In this document: piece after piece, positions 26,382-39,180 of the stretch
How the letters are laid out: the number at the start of each line of letters is the position of its first letter
Numbering within the stretch: the stretch's first letter is position 1
Source: Vigna angularis
Lineage: Eukaryota > Streptophyta > Magnoliopsida > Fabales > Fabaceae
Direction: 5' to 3'
DNA: 64,000 bases
NCBI RefSeq assembly: GCF_016808095.1
Contig: NC_068976.1
Span: forward strand, 20,554,371-20,618,370
Notes under the pieces: generated by a model
Seen by the model: only the letters and a program-made list of their open reading frames with translations
What the model was told of the DNA's origin: nothing
The model's database searches: none
Program-made: the position numbers and the translations under genes

Positions 26382-26389
26382 TATTTATA
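26382..26389 (-). promoter_or_regulatory. TATA box of the LTR-like unit
   Basis: The minus strand reads GACTATAAATAGCCATGAGA here, followed by a G-rich then A/G-rich leader. This is the standard arrangement of a plant LTR promoter. Confidence 0.5.
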
Positions 26390-26754
26390 GTCCAAAAATT
26401 TTACTATTCAACAATTTTTTAATATTATTTATTATTTTAATATTATTTTATTATATTAATATTTTAATCACCACTTGACATATTGGATCCCTCAATAATG
26501 CCTTAAAACATGAAGTGCTTTATTCACTATCAATATTTTATTTTTATTTTTAAACAAAAAGGTAGAAAAGAGTTTGAACCCATGTTCTTGAAATAACCAC
26601 AATTTTCTACCAATTAAGCTACCAAAATTTCTTATTTAGCTTTCCATATTTTATTTTTACATAAACTTATTATATTTTCCATTCACAAAGAAATTTATTA
26701 CTACTAGTAATAAAATTATTACTATTAAGGTAAATATTTTTCATGGATCTTACA

Positions 26755-28481
26755 CAAATAATATAATTTATAGTTTCATTCTAAAATGATCCTTACATGA
26801 GAAAAATATTTAAAAAGAATTAGGTTAATTAATTGTAAAATAAACACTCCACTCTTTCATAATATACACATACAATAAATAACATAAGTTTTCATTAAAA
26901 ATAACTAATCTATAATAGATTTCATGATACTTGATTGTACCATTAAGAATCATTATTTCAATAATATATAAAAGAAAAAACATAGTCAATAAGAAAAACA
27001 CATTTGCTTTGTTATGGACTCAACTAAGTATTTTTTCAATTACTATAGTTTAGGAATTCAGAATTTGTTTTTATTTTAAATTTAAATATATTTTAGTCTT
27101 AAACTTAAAAAGTAAATAAATATTATTTTTTTATTAAAAATATTATATTTGTTAATTTTTAAAATTTGGTGATGAAAATGTATATAAAATTTATTACAAA
27201 GACAATTTTTAATTATATGTCAAAATTTAGAGATTAAAAAATATGTTATATATATATATATATATTATAACACATAAGTGATAATATGGATGCTTGAAAA
27301 TAATAAAATAGAAAAAGAGAAAATGTTTTGTAGGTGTAGGATATAATTACTCAGTGGAATGACGTGACAATGCAAATTCTCTTGTTATTTAGAGATGACA
27401 AACAACTTTACAGTCAGTGTAGATTGATTTACTTTTCAAAATCAACTGGTAACACATTAATATACAACATTTATCATGTGAACATGCAAAATTAACCATG
27501 TAACATTTAGTATCCTTTTCCTGTTCAAAAAGATTTATGTTTTAATTTATTTTCACCTTATTTCATTAATCTTCAACAAATTAACTTTTATTAATCTACT
27601 ACGTTTTATCTTCTTATTTATCGTATTTATGTCATTTTCTTTTTACTCACTTGGAATATCAATTTATTTTTATTTTTTATTTATTTATTTCATATTATTT
27701 AAGTGAACCTCAAAAACCAGAAAAGAAAATATGATGGAATGAAGGTAAAAAGCGCGTGGACAGGTAGTGGGTGATAGCATATGGTGGTTTGTCTGTGCTC
27801 TTACAGCAGAATCTTTGTTTCATACGAGTGAGTACACGAGCGTGGCCATATAACACAACAGATCATACAACAAATCTAGCATTAACATTTAACAAATACC
27901 ATACCCTATATATACTATTATATGCTCATTATACAATACACACATCCCCTTTAATTATACTATCATTAACATAGATTAAAATAAAACTAAAATACATTAG
28001 GAACCAGCAAGGCACCAACACATGACCTAATTAATTCAATGATGAAAAAAACATGCATGGAATGAAAAAAAAAACAAAGGGAAAGAGTTGATTAGCAATA
28101 ATAAAATATTTAACAAGCACCAACATTAAACATTAATCATAAGATTAATAATAATAATACTATTATTATTATTATTATTATTATTAGGAGTGTTAATTAA
28201 TAATTAATAAAATATTCTTTCACCTTCGCTTCCTCTGTATCTGTCGTCACTTTAGAGCCCTCCCTCTCTCTCATACGTCCCTTTCAGTCATAAATTAGGG
28301 AAAAGCAAACAGACAGCTACACACAACACACACACTCTTCCATTCCTCCTTCTTCCCTAGCAAAACGTTAATTACTCTTTACCCTCTCTCTCTCTCTCCT
28401 CTCTCATCTAATCATAATAATATGTTCTTCGCTTCTCTTTCTTCTTCTTCTTCATAGAGGAACTCTCTCTGGTCACTGATC
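26755..28481. other. Intergenic region and promoter side of the UBZ4 gene
   Basis: AT-rich and without coding signal up to about 28200. A trinucleotide microsatellite (ATT/TTA)n lies at about 28146-28187. From about 28240 the sequence becomes CT-rich (TCCCTCTCTCTC, CCTCTCTCTCTCTC), as expected of a plant 5' leader ahead of the start codon at 28482. Confidence 0.55.
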
Positions 28482-31400
28482 ATGGCGGCTACGTTTGATA
28501 GATTCTCCATAAGGTATCTCTATCTAATAACCAGTGTTCTGTTTTCTTGATTTTGTTTATTTTTACTTATATATTGTAGTGAGCTTTGTTATTGCTTTGG
28601 ATTCGGTGTTGCAGGGACTACACAACTAAGATGAGGTCGGTCGATGTTTTCAAGTGCTGGCCGTTTTCATCCACTGTCTCACGTGACGCATCGCGTGAGG
28701 AGCTTCAGTCCTGGCTTCCTCCGATGACGCTGTGCCCTAGATCCGACGATTTAAACGACCACACGCAAAATCCGGACGATCCGCCTTCGCCTGAGGAAGT
28801 TTCTGAAACCGATGACGAGGGTGACGCGGATTGCAGCGAAGAGGACTCCGAAGAATCTGCGCCTCCTTCTCACGCTGCCGATTACAACAACGAGGATGAG
28901 AAATTGGAGATGGTTTGTCCAGTTTGCCGCGAATTTAACGCTGCTACGCTCACGGCCGTGAATGCGCACATCGACGGATGCCTCGCGCAGACGGTGAGAG
29001 AGGAGCAACGTCGCCACATGAGGATAATGAATTTGAAGTCGTCGTCGTCGTCCTCCTCTATATCGAAGTCGAAGGCGCCGAAGAAGCGTTCCATAGCGGA
29101 GATTTTCAAGGTAGAAGAGCAGCAGCAACAACAGCCACCACAGCTGCAGCCGCCGCCACCGCAAATCGAGAGCGTGTTGAAGTTCTGGCCGTTCCGAGAG
29201 GATGTGGCGGACGAGGTTTCGAATACCGTTTCTAAGTTCGAGTGGCTCTCTCGGCGCCTCGAGGCGCTGAGATCCACGCGCGGAAGTGGCGAGTCGTCGA
29301 AATCGGACCGAAGAGATTCCGCTGAAGAGGAGGAGGAGAAGTTGGAGATGGTGTGTCCTGTTTGCCGCGATTTTAACGCAGCCACCGTAACGGCGGTGAA
29401 CGCGCACATCGACGGTTGTTTGGCGCAGGCCGTTAGGGAGGAACGACGGCAGATGAGAAGGACCGTTAATTGCAAGTCCAAACCTAAGGCTCCGAAGAAG
29501 CGTTCGATCGCGGAGATTCTCACGGTCGCACCGCCGATCGAAGCAGGCAAAAGCAAAGGGATTCAGGTTAAGGAAAACGAAGAGAAATCCGATTATCGCT
29601 GTGAGGATTCAGCTTGTGCTCCTGCTCCTTCCGCTTCTACGGCTGCTCCAGTTGTTTCGGTAATTAAGAATAGGAAGAGTACGAACAAGAATAGGAAAAA
29701 GAAAAAGATGAAGAAGGCGAAGAAGAAGAAAAGCAAGGTGGAGAAGTACGGTGAGAGTGGCGTGTTATTCGTAAACAATGAGAAGAAGACGGTTCTGAGC
29801 AAGAAGAAGAAGAAAAAGAGTAATGTCTTCAACAATGGACCAACTGGGAGGAAGGTATGTAGACTGTGTCTCATAAAATACAACTCAGTCTTTCGTTATT
29901 TGCTGTGTTTCCGCGATTTGCAGTTAATTCCGGGCAGAATCCATGAAATTTGCGCATAAAATATTACCCAACACTGTAGATTTTGTGTAGATGTAGTTGC
30001 TTATGCCATGCGATTATGCTTTTGCTTACTCTATGTCTTGCTTTTTCTGCATAAAATTACCGCTGAAAAAGCTGATAAGAGAGAGCTTGACATTTGTCGT
30101 CGAAAGTGAGTTTGTGTTTTTTTAATTTAGTACTTCAGCGAAATACGCGGCAAGTAAAAGTTGGGAAAGGGGAGTTATGAAAAACGAAAATTAAGACAAG
30201 TGCCTTCGTGAGCGGAAGGAATTCAGATGGTGGTGAAGACTGCAAGAATGTTGCTCCAGCTGTAAGGTGTATGTGTGTTTGTGGTGTGTATAATCAGTAC
30301 AAGGTACCCTAGCTAGAAGGGGCCACTCATGGGTTACGAGGTAGAAGAGGTGAGCCTAATGATGAGGGATTTTTCTAGCCCCGTCACTATTAACTAATAA
30401 TTTGGGGGGGGAATTATCATATGGGCCATGGGTAGATCAACAGATTCTCATCTCTTGTGGCTAGTTTTTCGGACTTGGAGGTTTATACACAGCTTACAGC
30501 TGGATGTATTTTGGCTAGTGGGAGATCTGCAAGTAGAGGTCCAGAATTTGTTAGATCATTTATTGGGTGTCAGAAGTTTATATATAGTGATTTAGATTGA
30601 TGAATGTTTGCATTTGCAACTCCAGATGGGCGTGTATCATCAGAAAAAGAATACTCTGACTTGGTTTGATATAGTTCATATCGCATGGGCATATTTGTGA
30701 CGTATTAGTGAACTAGAGGGTGGTAATTTATGGTATAGTGCTTTGGACTATCTGTTCTCTTGTAAGACACCTGATCATATTCAAGAATTGTTGGTCTTTG
30801 GGTAGAATAACTTCGATGTAATCGGTCAATAAAAGTTCGTGAGTAGTGTTGTTTTGTACATATTTATGTGCAGACAGTTTTGAGATACCCAATCAAACCA
30901 ATGTGAATGTGTCAGAACCCAACCTATAGGAAGTATATAAAACCATGAGAGGACCGGAACTAATGTCGGTTAATTGTAATGCTGGCCGAAATTTGAAAGT
31001 GGAAGTAATGAAACATATATGTTATCCTTATTATATCTATAATAATGGCATCTTAGGATATTGTTTTGAATAACATCTAGATTAATCTAATTAAATGTTT
31101 TATTTTCCAAAATATTCTCGAACTCTGGTTCTACAATCATAATATTTTTTCCCCGCCTGTCATTTTTTTATGATTCGGCGTTGAGATTCTACGGGAATTT
31201 CATGTTTGGAATGGTGATATGTGATCTGCAGAGGTGTATCATATGCGTATTTCAGCAGTGAACAATTTTACGTAGCAGTTTTATATTTATGTTAAAAAAA
31301 AAGTATTTGAGCACCATGATTGATGCATTCACTTTGAATTGTCCATCCCTCCCGTTTTAATATAATTCATTTTAGAGAAAAGTATTACTTAATGTCCTAA

Positions 31401-34400
31401 ATTTTAATAAAATTAAAATAAGTGACTTTAGGAATATTTTATTTAACCTTCTTTATAATTGTGGCTCTTCTCATTTTAAAAGATTTATTATTCTCTGTAC
31501 TTTAAATTCCTTTCTAAACGAATTAGGAAATCATCATAAAAACTATTTTACAATAATAATTTACACAACATGGTGACATTTTAATTTACGAATCTGTAAC
31601 AATTGTTTGTCAACAATATTTTCTACATCGATGCATGTGTTTTTCGTTAGCTTCTGCTTCGTATAAATAATGATAAGGATGTATATGCTGTTAGATAGAA
31701 GGACAATTTTCTCTTGGATATTAGTTTTAGAAATAATCTTTTTTGACATCAAAACAAAAGTTTCCCTACATGATTCCTCGAAGTGGAATTGTATAAGGGA
31801 GAAAATTTGTGACAAAATATAGGGTTTCATCATTACAATTTTTGTTTATTTTAACATGAGGTGTAATCGGGAACCAAGGTAGAAAATTTGTTATTAGAAC
31901 TTTAGAAGGGTACTCCATTATGAAAAAAAAGGAACTTACGAAGGTACTGAACTGAAAACTTTTTCGTCTTACAATATAGGATATTTAATATCTTACTATT
32001 AGTATTATAGTATATAATTATTTTTACGGCCCAGCTTTCAGTTACACCTAGATTTTTTTTTAAATATTTGTACGAATTGTTGAATGTTTGTTTAACATTC
32101 TGTTTCTAAAGGAAAAATCAATTTTAGGATTACTACATAAAAAACTTTAATTTATTTTATTGTTAATAAATGAGATTTTACATGCATTCTTCTTGTTGGT
32201 ATTCCTATAAATGGTTACTGGATTTTGATTTTTAGTTATTTCATGTACATTGAATCGTTAAAGCTTAAGAAAATGATAGTGTATTTGTACGAGAATATAT
32301 AAAGCTCAGATAATCTACGAGCATTTTCTGAGATGTATTAGTAACAAAAGTTGGGTTGTTTTCCTTAGTACTTAAGTGTATCATATGGCTACTAAAACAT
32401 ATGATCTAAACATTTATTATATATACATATACAGATTTATATGTTTCGGTCTTCCGAATTTTGATACTAATGGAATCGAATTCAAGAATTTTGTTTTGAA
32501 GTTCTCGTGTAATTTCTTATCATGATAAAATAAGGATAAAGTTTAGGTCTTAATTCAATTGTTCCAATCTTCTAAGCTTCTACTCGAAGTTTTCGCGGTA
32601 CACTAGGAGGAACTTTGTAATTGATCTTAACGGATTTCAATTTTCAGACATTTTGACATATTTCTAAGTGAATGACGGGGCAGTTAAAATCTCAGTTAAA
32701 TTGTTATTCAAATGACACTAGAGTCTTTTATTCAATATAATGATTTTTTCCCACTTAATAATCAAAGTGTTTGTTTATCTAGAAGTATGAATCATGATTT
32801 TATAATTAATGCTGGAAATATAGCTGTGTAGTTTCCCTGAAATTTTTCAATGATGGAATTGTTCTTTCGTATTAAATCTACTTTTACTTGACCATATTTT
32901 CCATCTGAAAATGTCTCTGCCTTTTTATATTATGCAGTCACAAGGTATAGGCATGAGCGAGTTTCCTTAATCTTTTACAAAAGCTATTTTATGACGGACA
33001 AACTAAGAATTAGAAAAAAAAAATGAAAAACCAATGCTCCGAGTAATGGTATCATGGTTCTGGACTGTTTAACTCCTTTCTGATTTGCCGGTTGGAATTG
33101 TTAAGAGTATATGAAATGCTGGTGTTGTATATGGACAGTTTATGAAACAGACCTGTTGACATCACAAGCATGAAATGCTGTTGTAATCTTATTTATTTTC
33201 TTTTTCATTCATTGGCATAGCTGTATCCTGATATAAAAAATTGCATATAATTTGTTAGCAAATCTATTGTGCTTTTTATTATTATTATTTTCTTTGGAGG
33301 GTGACAGTGTCATTTTATTTATTGCTGGAAACTCCTTAATAAAAAATGATAAAAGCTACAGAATGTATTATTATATTCTAGTTTTTGTATGGGATTGGAG
33401 ATATTCAGTGAATTATCTTTGGCAACAAGTATTTCATATTTTGTATTTCAAAACCTAATCATCTTATTCAGATACCATTATAATAGGACATGCACAATTT
33501 TGTTAATTTTGCGACTCTTGTCTATATCAGGGTGATGCTTACGAGCGCATGGTGCAAAATGTAGCAAATAGTTCCAGAAAACTACAAGGTACAGTTGGTA
33601 ATAAAATGGTTCCGCTACATGGGGTTGATCCTTCTATTGATAGAAAGAAATTGGGCTTAAATTGTATATCGGTAGAAAAGAAGCAACACGTTAAAATTTT
33701 TGACTCAGTTGGAAAGCAACAAAAGGCCATATCTCCTGTTCATGGAAGTATTCTTAAGAGCCACTTTAAACATGTTTCTGGAAAGACATCAAGTGTCAGT
33801 AACATTCGAAATGGTCCTGAAAAAAGCCATTATAATGATGAAGAGCCAACCTCTGACAGACATGTTAAATTCTCTGGTAAAGATGATATACTTGGTCCAA
33901 AAAAGACAACTTCATTTGATGAAGCCATGTTCAACATATCTTCAGATGCGCTGGCTTCTTCAGTAGTAAAGGAGAAATCCTCTGGAAGTGATGAAGAAAC
34001 TGCGAGTATGGAGCCAAATAGAAATTATGGCCATGTTCATGTTAATATAGACAGAGACAAGAGAGAGGAGGAGGTTTGCCCTATAGTTGAAAGTAAACAG
34101 TTTTCTAACACTCTGGAACAAGATACCGTACAAAGCTGCTTGAAGCCATGTACTGATCAAGATAAGTCAAAGCACTTAGAAGAGAAGTCAGAATTGTTGA
34201 CAAAGGTGGCAGTTTGTGACAATAATAATTCACACTTTTTTTGTGGAAGCAACAGAACTACCCTGCATTGTTCCCCGTATACAGAAATTTCTGGTCCTCT
34301 TTCTGCAGTTCATGAAGAGCAGATGTCTGGTATAAATACACAAGCATGTGAATTTGGATCTTTCGACTACAGTGGAAAGTTGGACCATTTCGATGATCCC

Positions 34401-36404
34401 CAGGTTGATTTTGTTGATTCAAATGCCAATACGAAGACATTTCTGGAGCCTTCGTCATCTTATTCTGCTTCATATAATGCAAATGAAAAACCAGAATCTC
34501 CATTGCAAGCTTGTGGAGATAATGATAATAGTGATGAGGCCTCGGGTGACAGACAGTTTTCTCGCATGTTTTCTGCAGATATGATTGATAACTCATTCCC
34601 CTTTGCAGGCTGGGATAAAGGAGGTGTGAAAAATTCCTGTTTGGATCCCAGTTTTTTTGGTTTGCCCCTCAATTCTCATGGTGAGCTTATCAATTTCAGT
34701 TCAAGTGTAAACTTAGGGATGAACCAGCCAGAGACATCAACTGCAGTACGTGGTTCTTTAAGTGGTTTACCCATTAGCAATATTCTTCACCAAGGTAACC
34801 TGGAAAATTTATGCGCTAATGAGAATCATGTTCAGAAGACATTTACAAGAGATGGTCTTAATCCATTTCCACACCATCCAACCAGATTATTCGTTACTGA
34901 GTTACAAAGTAGAGAGAGAGAAGATATCCACCAACCTAATTCAGATACGAGTTATCTTCCACCTCTTAATTCAAAGCCGAACCTTGAGAAAAACGCATTC
35001 ATTGAAAAGAATCAATCCGACCAAGTACGGAATCACAGTGGAAATGGGGCGATTTCTCTGAAAGAAGGTTCAGATCATATCTCACTAACTTCCAGCCAAC
35101 CAACAATGAGGTTGATGGGTAAGGATGTTCCAATTGGTAGAAGCAGCCAAGAGATGCAACAATTTGCCGGAGATGTTTGGACAGATGAGCAATCCAGAAG
35201 AAGGAATTATTCTGAATATGCAGCTTTGGAGCACTCTTTGTTGGGAAGAAGTTCTAAGCAGGATTGGGTATCTGGTTCACCTTTACAAATATCTGCTGAC
35301 GGTGTATTGCAATCAGCCAAAGTTCAAAGCAATCAAGCACTACAAAGCACCATGTTGATGCCCGGTACAGACTCTGGATTTTCTCGACAGTTTATTGATC
35401 TGCAAAGGAATCCTGTATCTCAAAATGGAAGTGTTGAAGTCAACAGAAATGCAAGTTCTTTTTTCAATCCCATTACTCCAAAGTCTACATTGTATGCAGT
35501 GTTTAATGGGGCATCAGACGATTTTCCAGAGCAATTTATACATGGAGCTAAACCTCTAGGATTGAGCTCTCAATCGGTGGTACTACCTACTCCTGGCAAT
35601 TTTAGACACTCCACTAGTTTAAACAATGGTGAGCTGAACGACGGGAATAAAAATCCCCTTGTTACCAAATCAGCCTTCGGATTTCCTTTCTTGCAGCCAA
35701 CTGTCGCTGAACAGACCAAAACATCTTGGTTTGAAAGGCCTTACAGAAGTTCACCATCGTGGTTGTCAAGCTCAACAGATGAAATGCTTCCAGGGTCCTT
35801 CTCTCAGCAATTTTCAGGCACAAGTAGTCAAAGTTTTTCTCAAAATCTATGGGGAAATAATTTCACAACGCAATCCGTGAATCATTCACCTGAACTTCGC
35901 TTCCCTTCTAATCATCTGACTTCTTTGCGTCCCATGCAGACTACTCCTCTTTCTCCAGCATCAATTGTTCGACCTTTACATGTTCCGGCTACACCTTCTA
36001 CCATAAATAGTGGCAACAGAAATATAAACCATGTCTCTGACAGATTGAAGTTGGATGAACATCATCCGTGTACGAATGTCAGGAAGAGACCCACAGCCGT
36101 GGCTAATCTTGATGATTCCAGAAAACCTACCAAGTTACCGAATATACAGGTGCAAGAAAACTTCTGTAGTGTGACTAGGTTGACTGGTGAAAAGTCAAGA
36201 GTGGAATTGCAACGGAACACAAGAGCACCCGAACTGGATCCACAAATGGGTAGTGCTAGGAGTAAGAGTTGTCAGCGTGAGGCACAAAATCTAAATCCTT
36301 CAAGGTATCCTGCTGTGAATTCTTTTAAACTGGACAGCATGGTAACATCAGGTCCTGTCCGACTTGGTCCTAAAAGAGCTAAGCACATCCTAAAATCCTC
36401 TTGA
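28482..36404 (+). CDS. Protein with two UBZ4 zinc fingers, distantly HAPLESS8-like
   Basis: Exons 28482-28513, 28615-29854 and 33531-36404 give 1381 residues. The N-terminus FSIRDY...RSVDVFKCWPFS resembles the start of plant HAP8-type proteins as I recall them. Two UBZ4 (Rad18-type) fingers are clear: C112-x2-C115-x13-H129-x3-C133 and C258-x2-C261-x13-H275-x3-C279, each CPVCR-FNAAT-TAVNAHIDGCLA. UBZ4 fingers bind ubiquitin, often in DNA-damage or chromatin settings. A repeated KAPKKRSIAEI follows each finger, then poly-Lys clusters likely to be nuclear-localisation signals. The long last exon is Ser/Asn/Gln-rich and probably disordered, ending GPKRAKHILKSS. The 3.7-kb intron 2 is unusually long. 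Its exact function is unknown to me; the finger call is firm, the family name is tentative. Confidence 0.85.
29855..33530 (+). other. Intron 2 of the UBZ4 gene
   Basis: Donor AAG|GTATGT and acceptor TATATCAG|GGTGAT keep the frame across 3.68 kb. The first 100 bases stay open and would add 35 residues before a stop at 29957-29959 if the intron were retained. From about 30180 to 31000 composition is less AT-rich than the rest and may be an old TE insertion, but I could not name it. No additional exon was convincing. Confidence 0.6.
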
Positions 36405-38133
36405 AATGTGGATCATGATGACAAGCTATTCTGCCATATTCTCACTTGCAATTACTGACAGTGATAGTGATGTAGAAATTCAGAGAAAAATTGACAAAAG
36501 TATACTGATTTTAGGTGTAAGTCACGTCATTTTATCATATCTGTTTTTCCTCCTCCATAGTATATATCCATTTGAGAACATAACAGGAATGTATATGTAT
36601 CAATATTGCTAGGTTGCTGAAGCCAGTGGAAAATTGATATATAATTCCATCCAGCTCTCAATTTTGAAGTTTTATGCCCTTTACAGAATTTTGTCACCAA
36701 AGCTGATGCGTTCCATATCTATTTTCAGTCAGGTATTCCACATGGTATCTGTTCAATGACTATGGCAAAGATGTGCTTATTTTTTATACAGAAGAAAGGA
36801 AAGAAAGATTTGGGGGCTAGAATAAGAGAATAATAGTTCATCTCTCTTACCTATTCAATAAAACTTTAATTTGGGGCTTATTTGTTCCCTAACCATCTGA
36901 TACTAACTCGTTGATTTGAACTGGCAAAATGTTACTGAAAAATAATTCTATTACCTTTGCTTTAAATATTTTTCACTAAAAACTTCTCAAATTTTATTTC
37001 AAGCTGCTTTGGATCTGAAATAAGTTAATCACAAGAACTTGTCTTTGATGGAAAAATAATTTTAGTTTGCTTTCCTGTCTTAAGTTGTGAGAGAATTTAA
37101 ACTGAATTGTGTTTTGTAATCCTTAAAATATGTTAAAAATAAATCAATTTCACTTGCTCAATCCAAAATCAAACGGATTTCGTATTCATGTGAGTCGAAA
37201 CGAGCTAATGATGTGTCAGATGTTCTTTAATTGCTGCTACACCAGCAATTATTATATTATTAATGCAACACGAAATAAAAAATAAAAATTTATGAAAGTT
37301 CAACGGAAAAGTTAGTGGGCAAATTATGGCAGTCGATCCTCGTGTCTGATTCTTTGTCGTATAGATCATACTTCTCCAAGTATTCTATCAGTCAACTTGT
37401 ATCTTAAACTGATGCATTACTGAGCTGGAAGTCATGCTAATAACCGACGGTACCTTTATAGGAGGGCGTGAAGTTGTTACGATTTAGAATGTACACATAT
37501 ACTGAAGACTCTAGGATAATTACCAGTGCATGATTTTAGGTTTCAATTTCTATTTTCTGCCTCACAAATAGCATTTGGTTGAAAACTTTGATTCAGAACA
37601 GTATTAGTTACTGTTCAAAGCGCTGAAGGAAAAAGGTTAAACTGGTTTATTTTATTACAAGATTGGGTTTCAGCCACTTCAGTCTATGATAATCATTATG
37701 ACGTCGCTTTGTTTGAAGATAAGTATTACCCACTATCAAATCATTTTATATATGGTTTATGCGATCGCCAAGCTTTATCACGATCGCTTATATATGTTTG
37801 TGACTGTTGCAGCAGTCATCCCAATTAAGCATGTATGAGTCATGCAGAAAGAGCTTCGGAGAAAACTGATTATAAATAGTAGAATTCTATTCAAAGGATT
37901 GAAAGAAAAAAACTTACTTAATTTAACCATATACTTTTTTGCTCTTACGTGCATTTTTTAAACCATGGAAAGGTACATATAAAATTTATATCAAGCTTAC
38001 AATTGCTGTCATTTAATTAAACTATAATTGTGAGACTCCGTCTCCATCATGTTGAAAATGTACACTGGAAGAAGTATCGTTTGGAGCATGTTTACGTTCT
38101 TTTCATTCCAAAACCGGTCAAATCGATACTCAC
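36405..38133. other. Convergent intergenic region between the UBZ4 gene and HVA22f
   Basis: Holds the 3' UTRs of two genes transcribed toward each other. I see no further coding sequence or repeat of note. Confidence 0.5.
36857..36862 (+). terminator. Candidate poly(A) signal AATAAA after the UBZ4 gene
   Basis: AATAAA lies 453 bases after the stop codon, followed by T-rich sequence. Motif match only. Confidence 0.3.
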
Positions 38134-39180
38134 TCAGCGCTTTTTCGCTTCTTTTTCAGCCTGCACATATAAAAGTTGAAAACAAAATTGTCAAAAACAC
38201 AGACAGACGAGCTTTATAATGAAGCAATTCAGTTTTAGCACCACAGGTATATATATATATATATATACCGCTCTGATTACTCTCTCAAAAGCTTCAGGGC
38301 CATGTCTATCGATATAGCGTTCAACTGCTTTCCTTGCATCGAAGGTCATCATGTGAAGGACCTTCTTGTACTCCTCAGGATAATTGGAACTTCTGTAGCT
38401 TCCAATATTCTTTATGTATTGCCTCACATATTTTTCATATATGTAAGCCGCTCCATTGAACATTGGCAGCACCAACCAGATGCAAAACACAAGCTTCAGG
38501 TATCCCCAAATTGGAAACCTTCATTTATATTAATTAACATCAAATTACTGTGACTCTGTCTACATATAGTTTAATCTCACGTGAAATCAACTTTAACGTA
38601 CCAACATAGGATCCTATGAGTGGAAAGCTCAAAGAGAGTCAAGAAGGAGTATAAAACCCAATACGTTAGCCATTGTTGATCATCTAAGGTTGAAGGACTT
38701 TCAATCGCCTTCATTGATGCATATCTATGATAGTTACTCGAAGCCAACAAGTCAATGATTAGTCTTATGGTGAAAATAATCTGCATGCATGGCACTGCGT
38801 AGGATGCTTGTTTTCTTTCTAAATAATTGTTAATTAATCAATAAGAGCCATGAGGAGGTGTGAAAATGAAAATGATACATACATATACATACACACACAC
38901 ATATATATATATATAATCGCATGATATGGCATATAGTTACTTACAGAGGATAAAGAAGCATCACACCAGGCCTGGCATGCAGAAAACAAAAAACTCACTG
39001 TTATCACGGGAAAAACAATATTTACAGTGTGTTTTTGCAGAATACATATTCTGGTGAATATGTTTCTGTAATATCAGAGGTATTGTATGAAACATTCCGA
39101 TAAGCAAATAATTATAATAAAGAGAGATTTGATCACCCTATTATTGTGTCCAAATGTCTTGCCATTGTTCCAAGGACCAT
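38134..39180 (-). CDS. HVA22F: HVA22-like protein f (TB2/DP1/REEP family)
   Basis: Five exons on the minus strand: 39180-39137, 38971-38945, 38724-38602, 38518-38269, 38160-38134; 156 residues. HVA22 proteins are small ER membrane-shaping proteins related to yeast Yop1 and mammalian REEPs; several are ABA- or stress-inducible. Family landmarks in order are GPGVMLLYPLYASMKAIESP, DDQQWLTYWVLYSFLTLFEL, FPIWGYLKLVFCIWLVLPMF, GAAYIYEKYVRQYIK and a Lys-rich end ERVIRAAEKEAKKR. The hydrophobic hairpins around residues 15-25, 40-60 and 70-95 are the membrane part. The GPGVMLLYPL segment and the AAEKE tail match form f best. Exons 2 and 5 are only 27 bases each, which fits the conserved HVA22 gene structure. 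All junctions join in frame. Confidence 0.92.

Larger units (their letters stand above)
24080..26754 (-). mobile_element. LTR-like retrotransposon remnant with internal tandem repeats
   Basis: On the minus strand the unit begins TGTAAGATCCATGAAAAATA at 26754, resembling plant gypsy LTR starts. It has a TATA box at 26382-26389. A leader-like segment follows (GAGGGGAGGCTATTC) and then more than 2 kb without an open frame. The tandem arrays at 24288-25185 lie in this downstream part. No gag-pol, primer-binding site or matching second LTR is seen. The low-coordinate end near 24080 is a guess placed next to an AT tract; no target duplication was confirmed. Confidence 0.5.

Noticed and set aside
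28751..29556. Long minus-strand open frames of 218 and 224 codons
   Set aside because: They are antisense shadows of the GC-rich UBZ4 exon. They have low-complexity Arg/Leu and Ser/Cys composition and no domain.
33960..35880. Several 66-112 codon frames in other phases
   Set aside because: All lie inside the 2.87-kb last exon of the UBZ4 gene, whose own frame is open throughout and joins exon 2 in frame.
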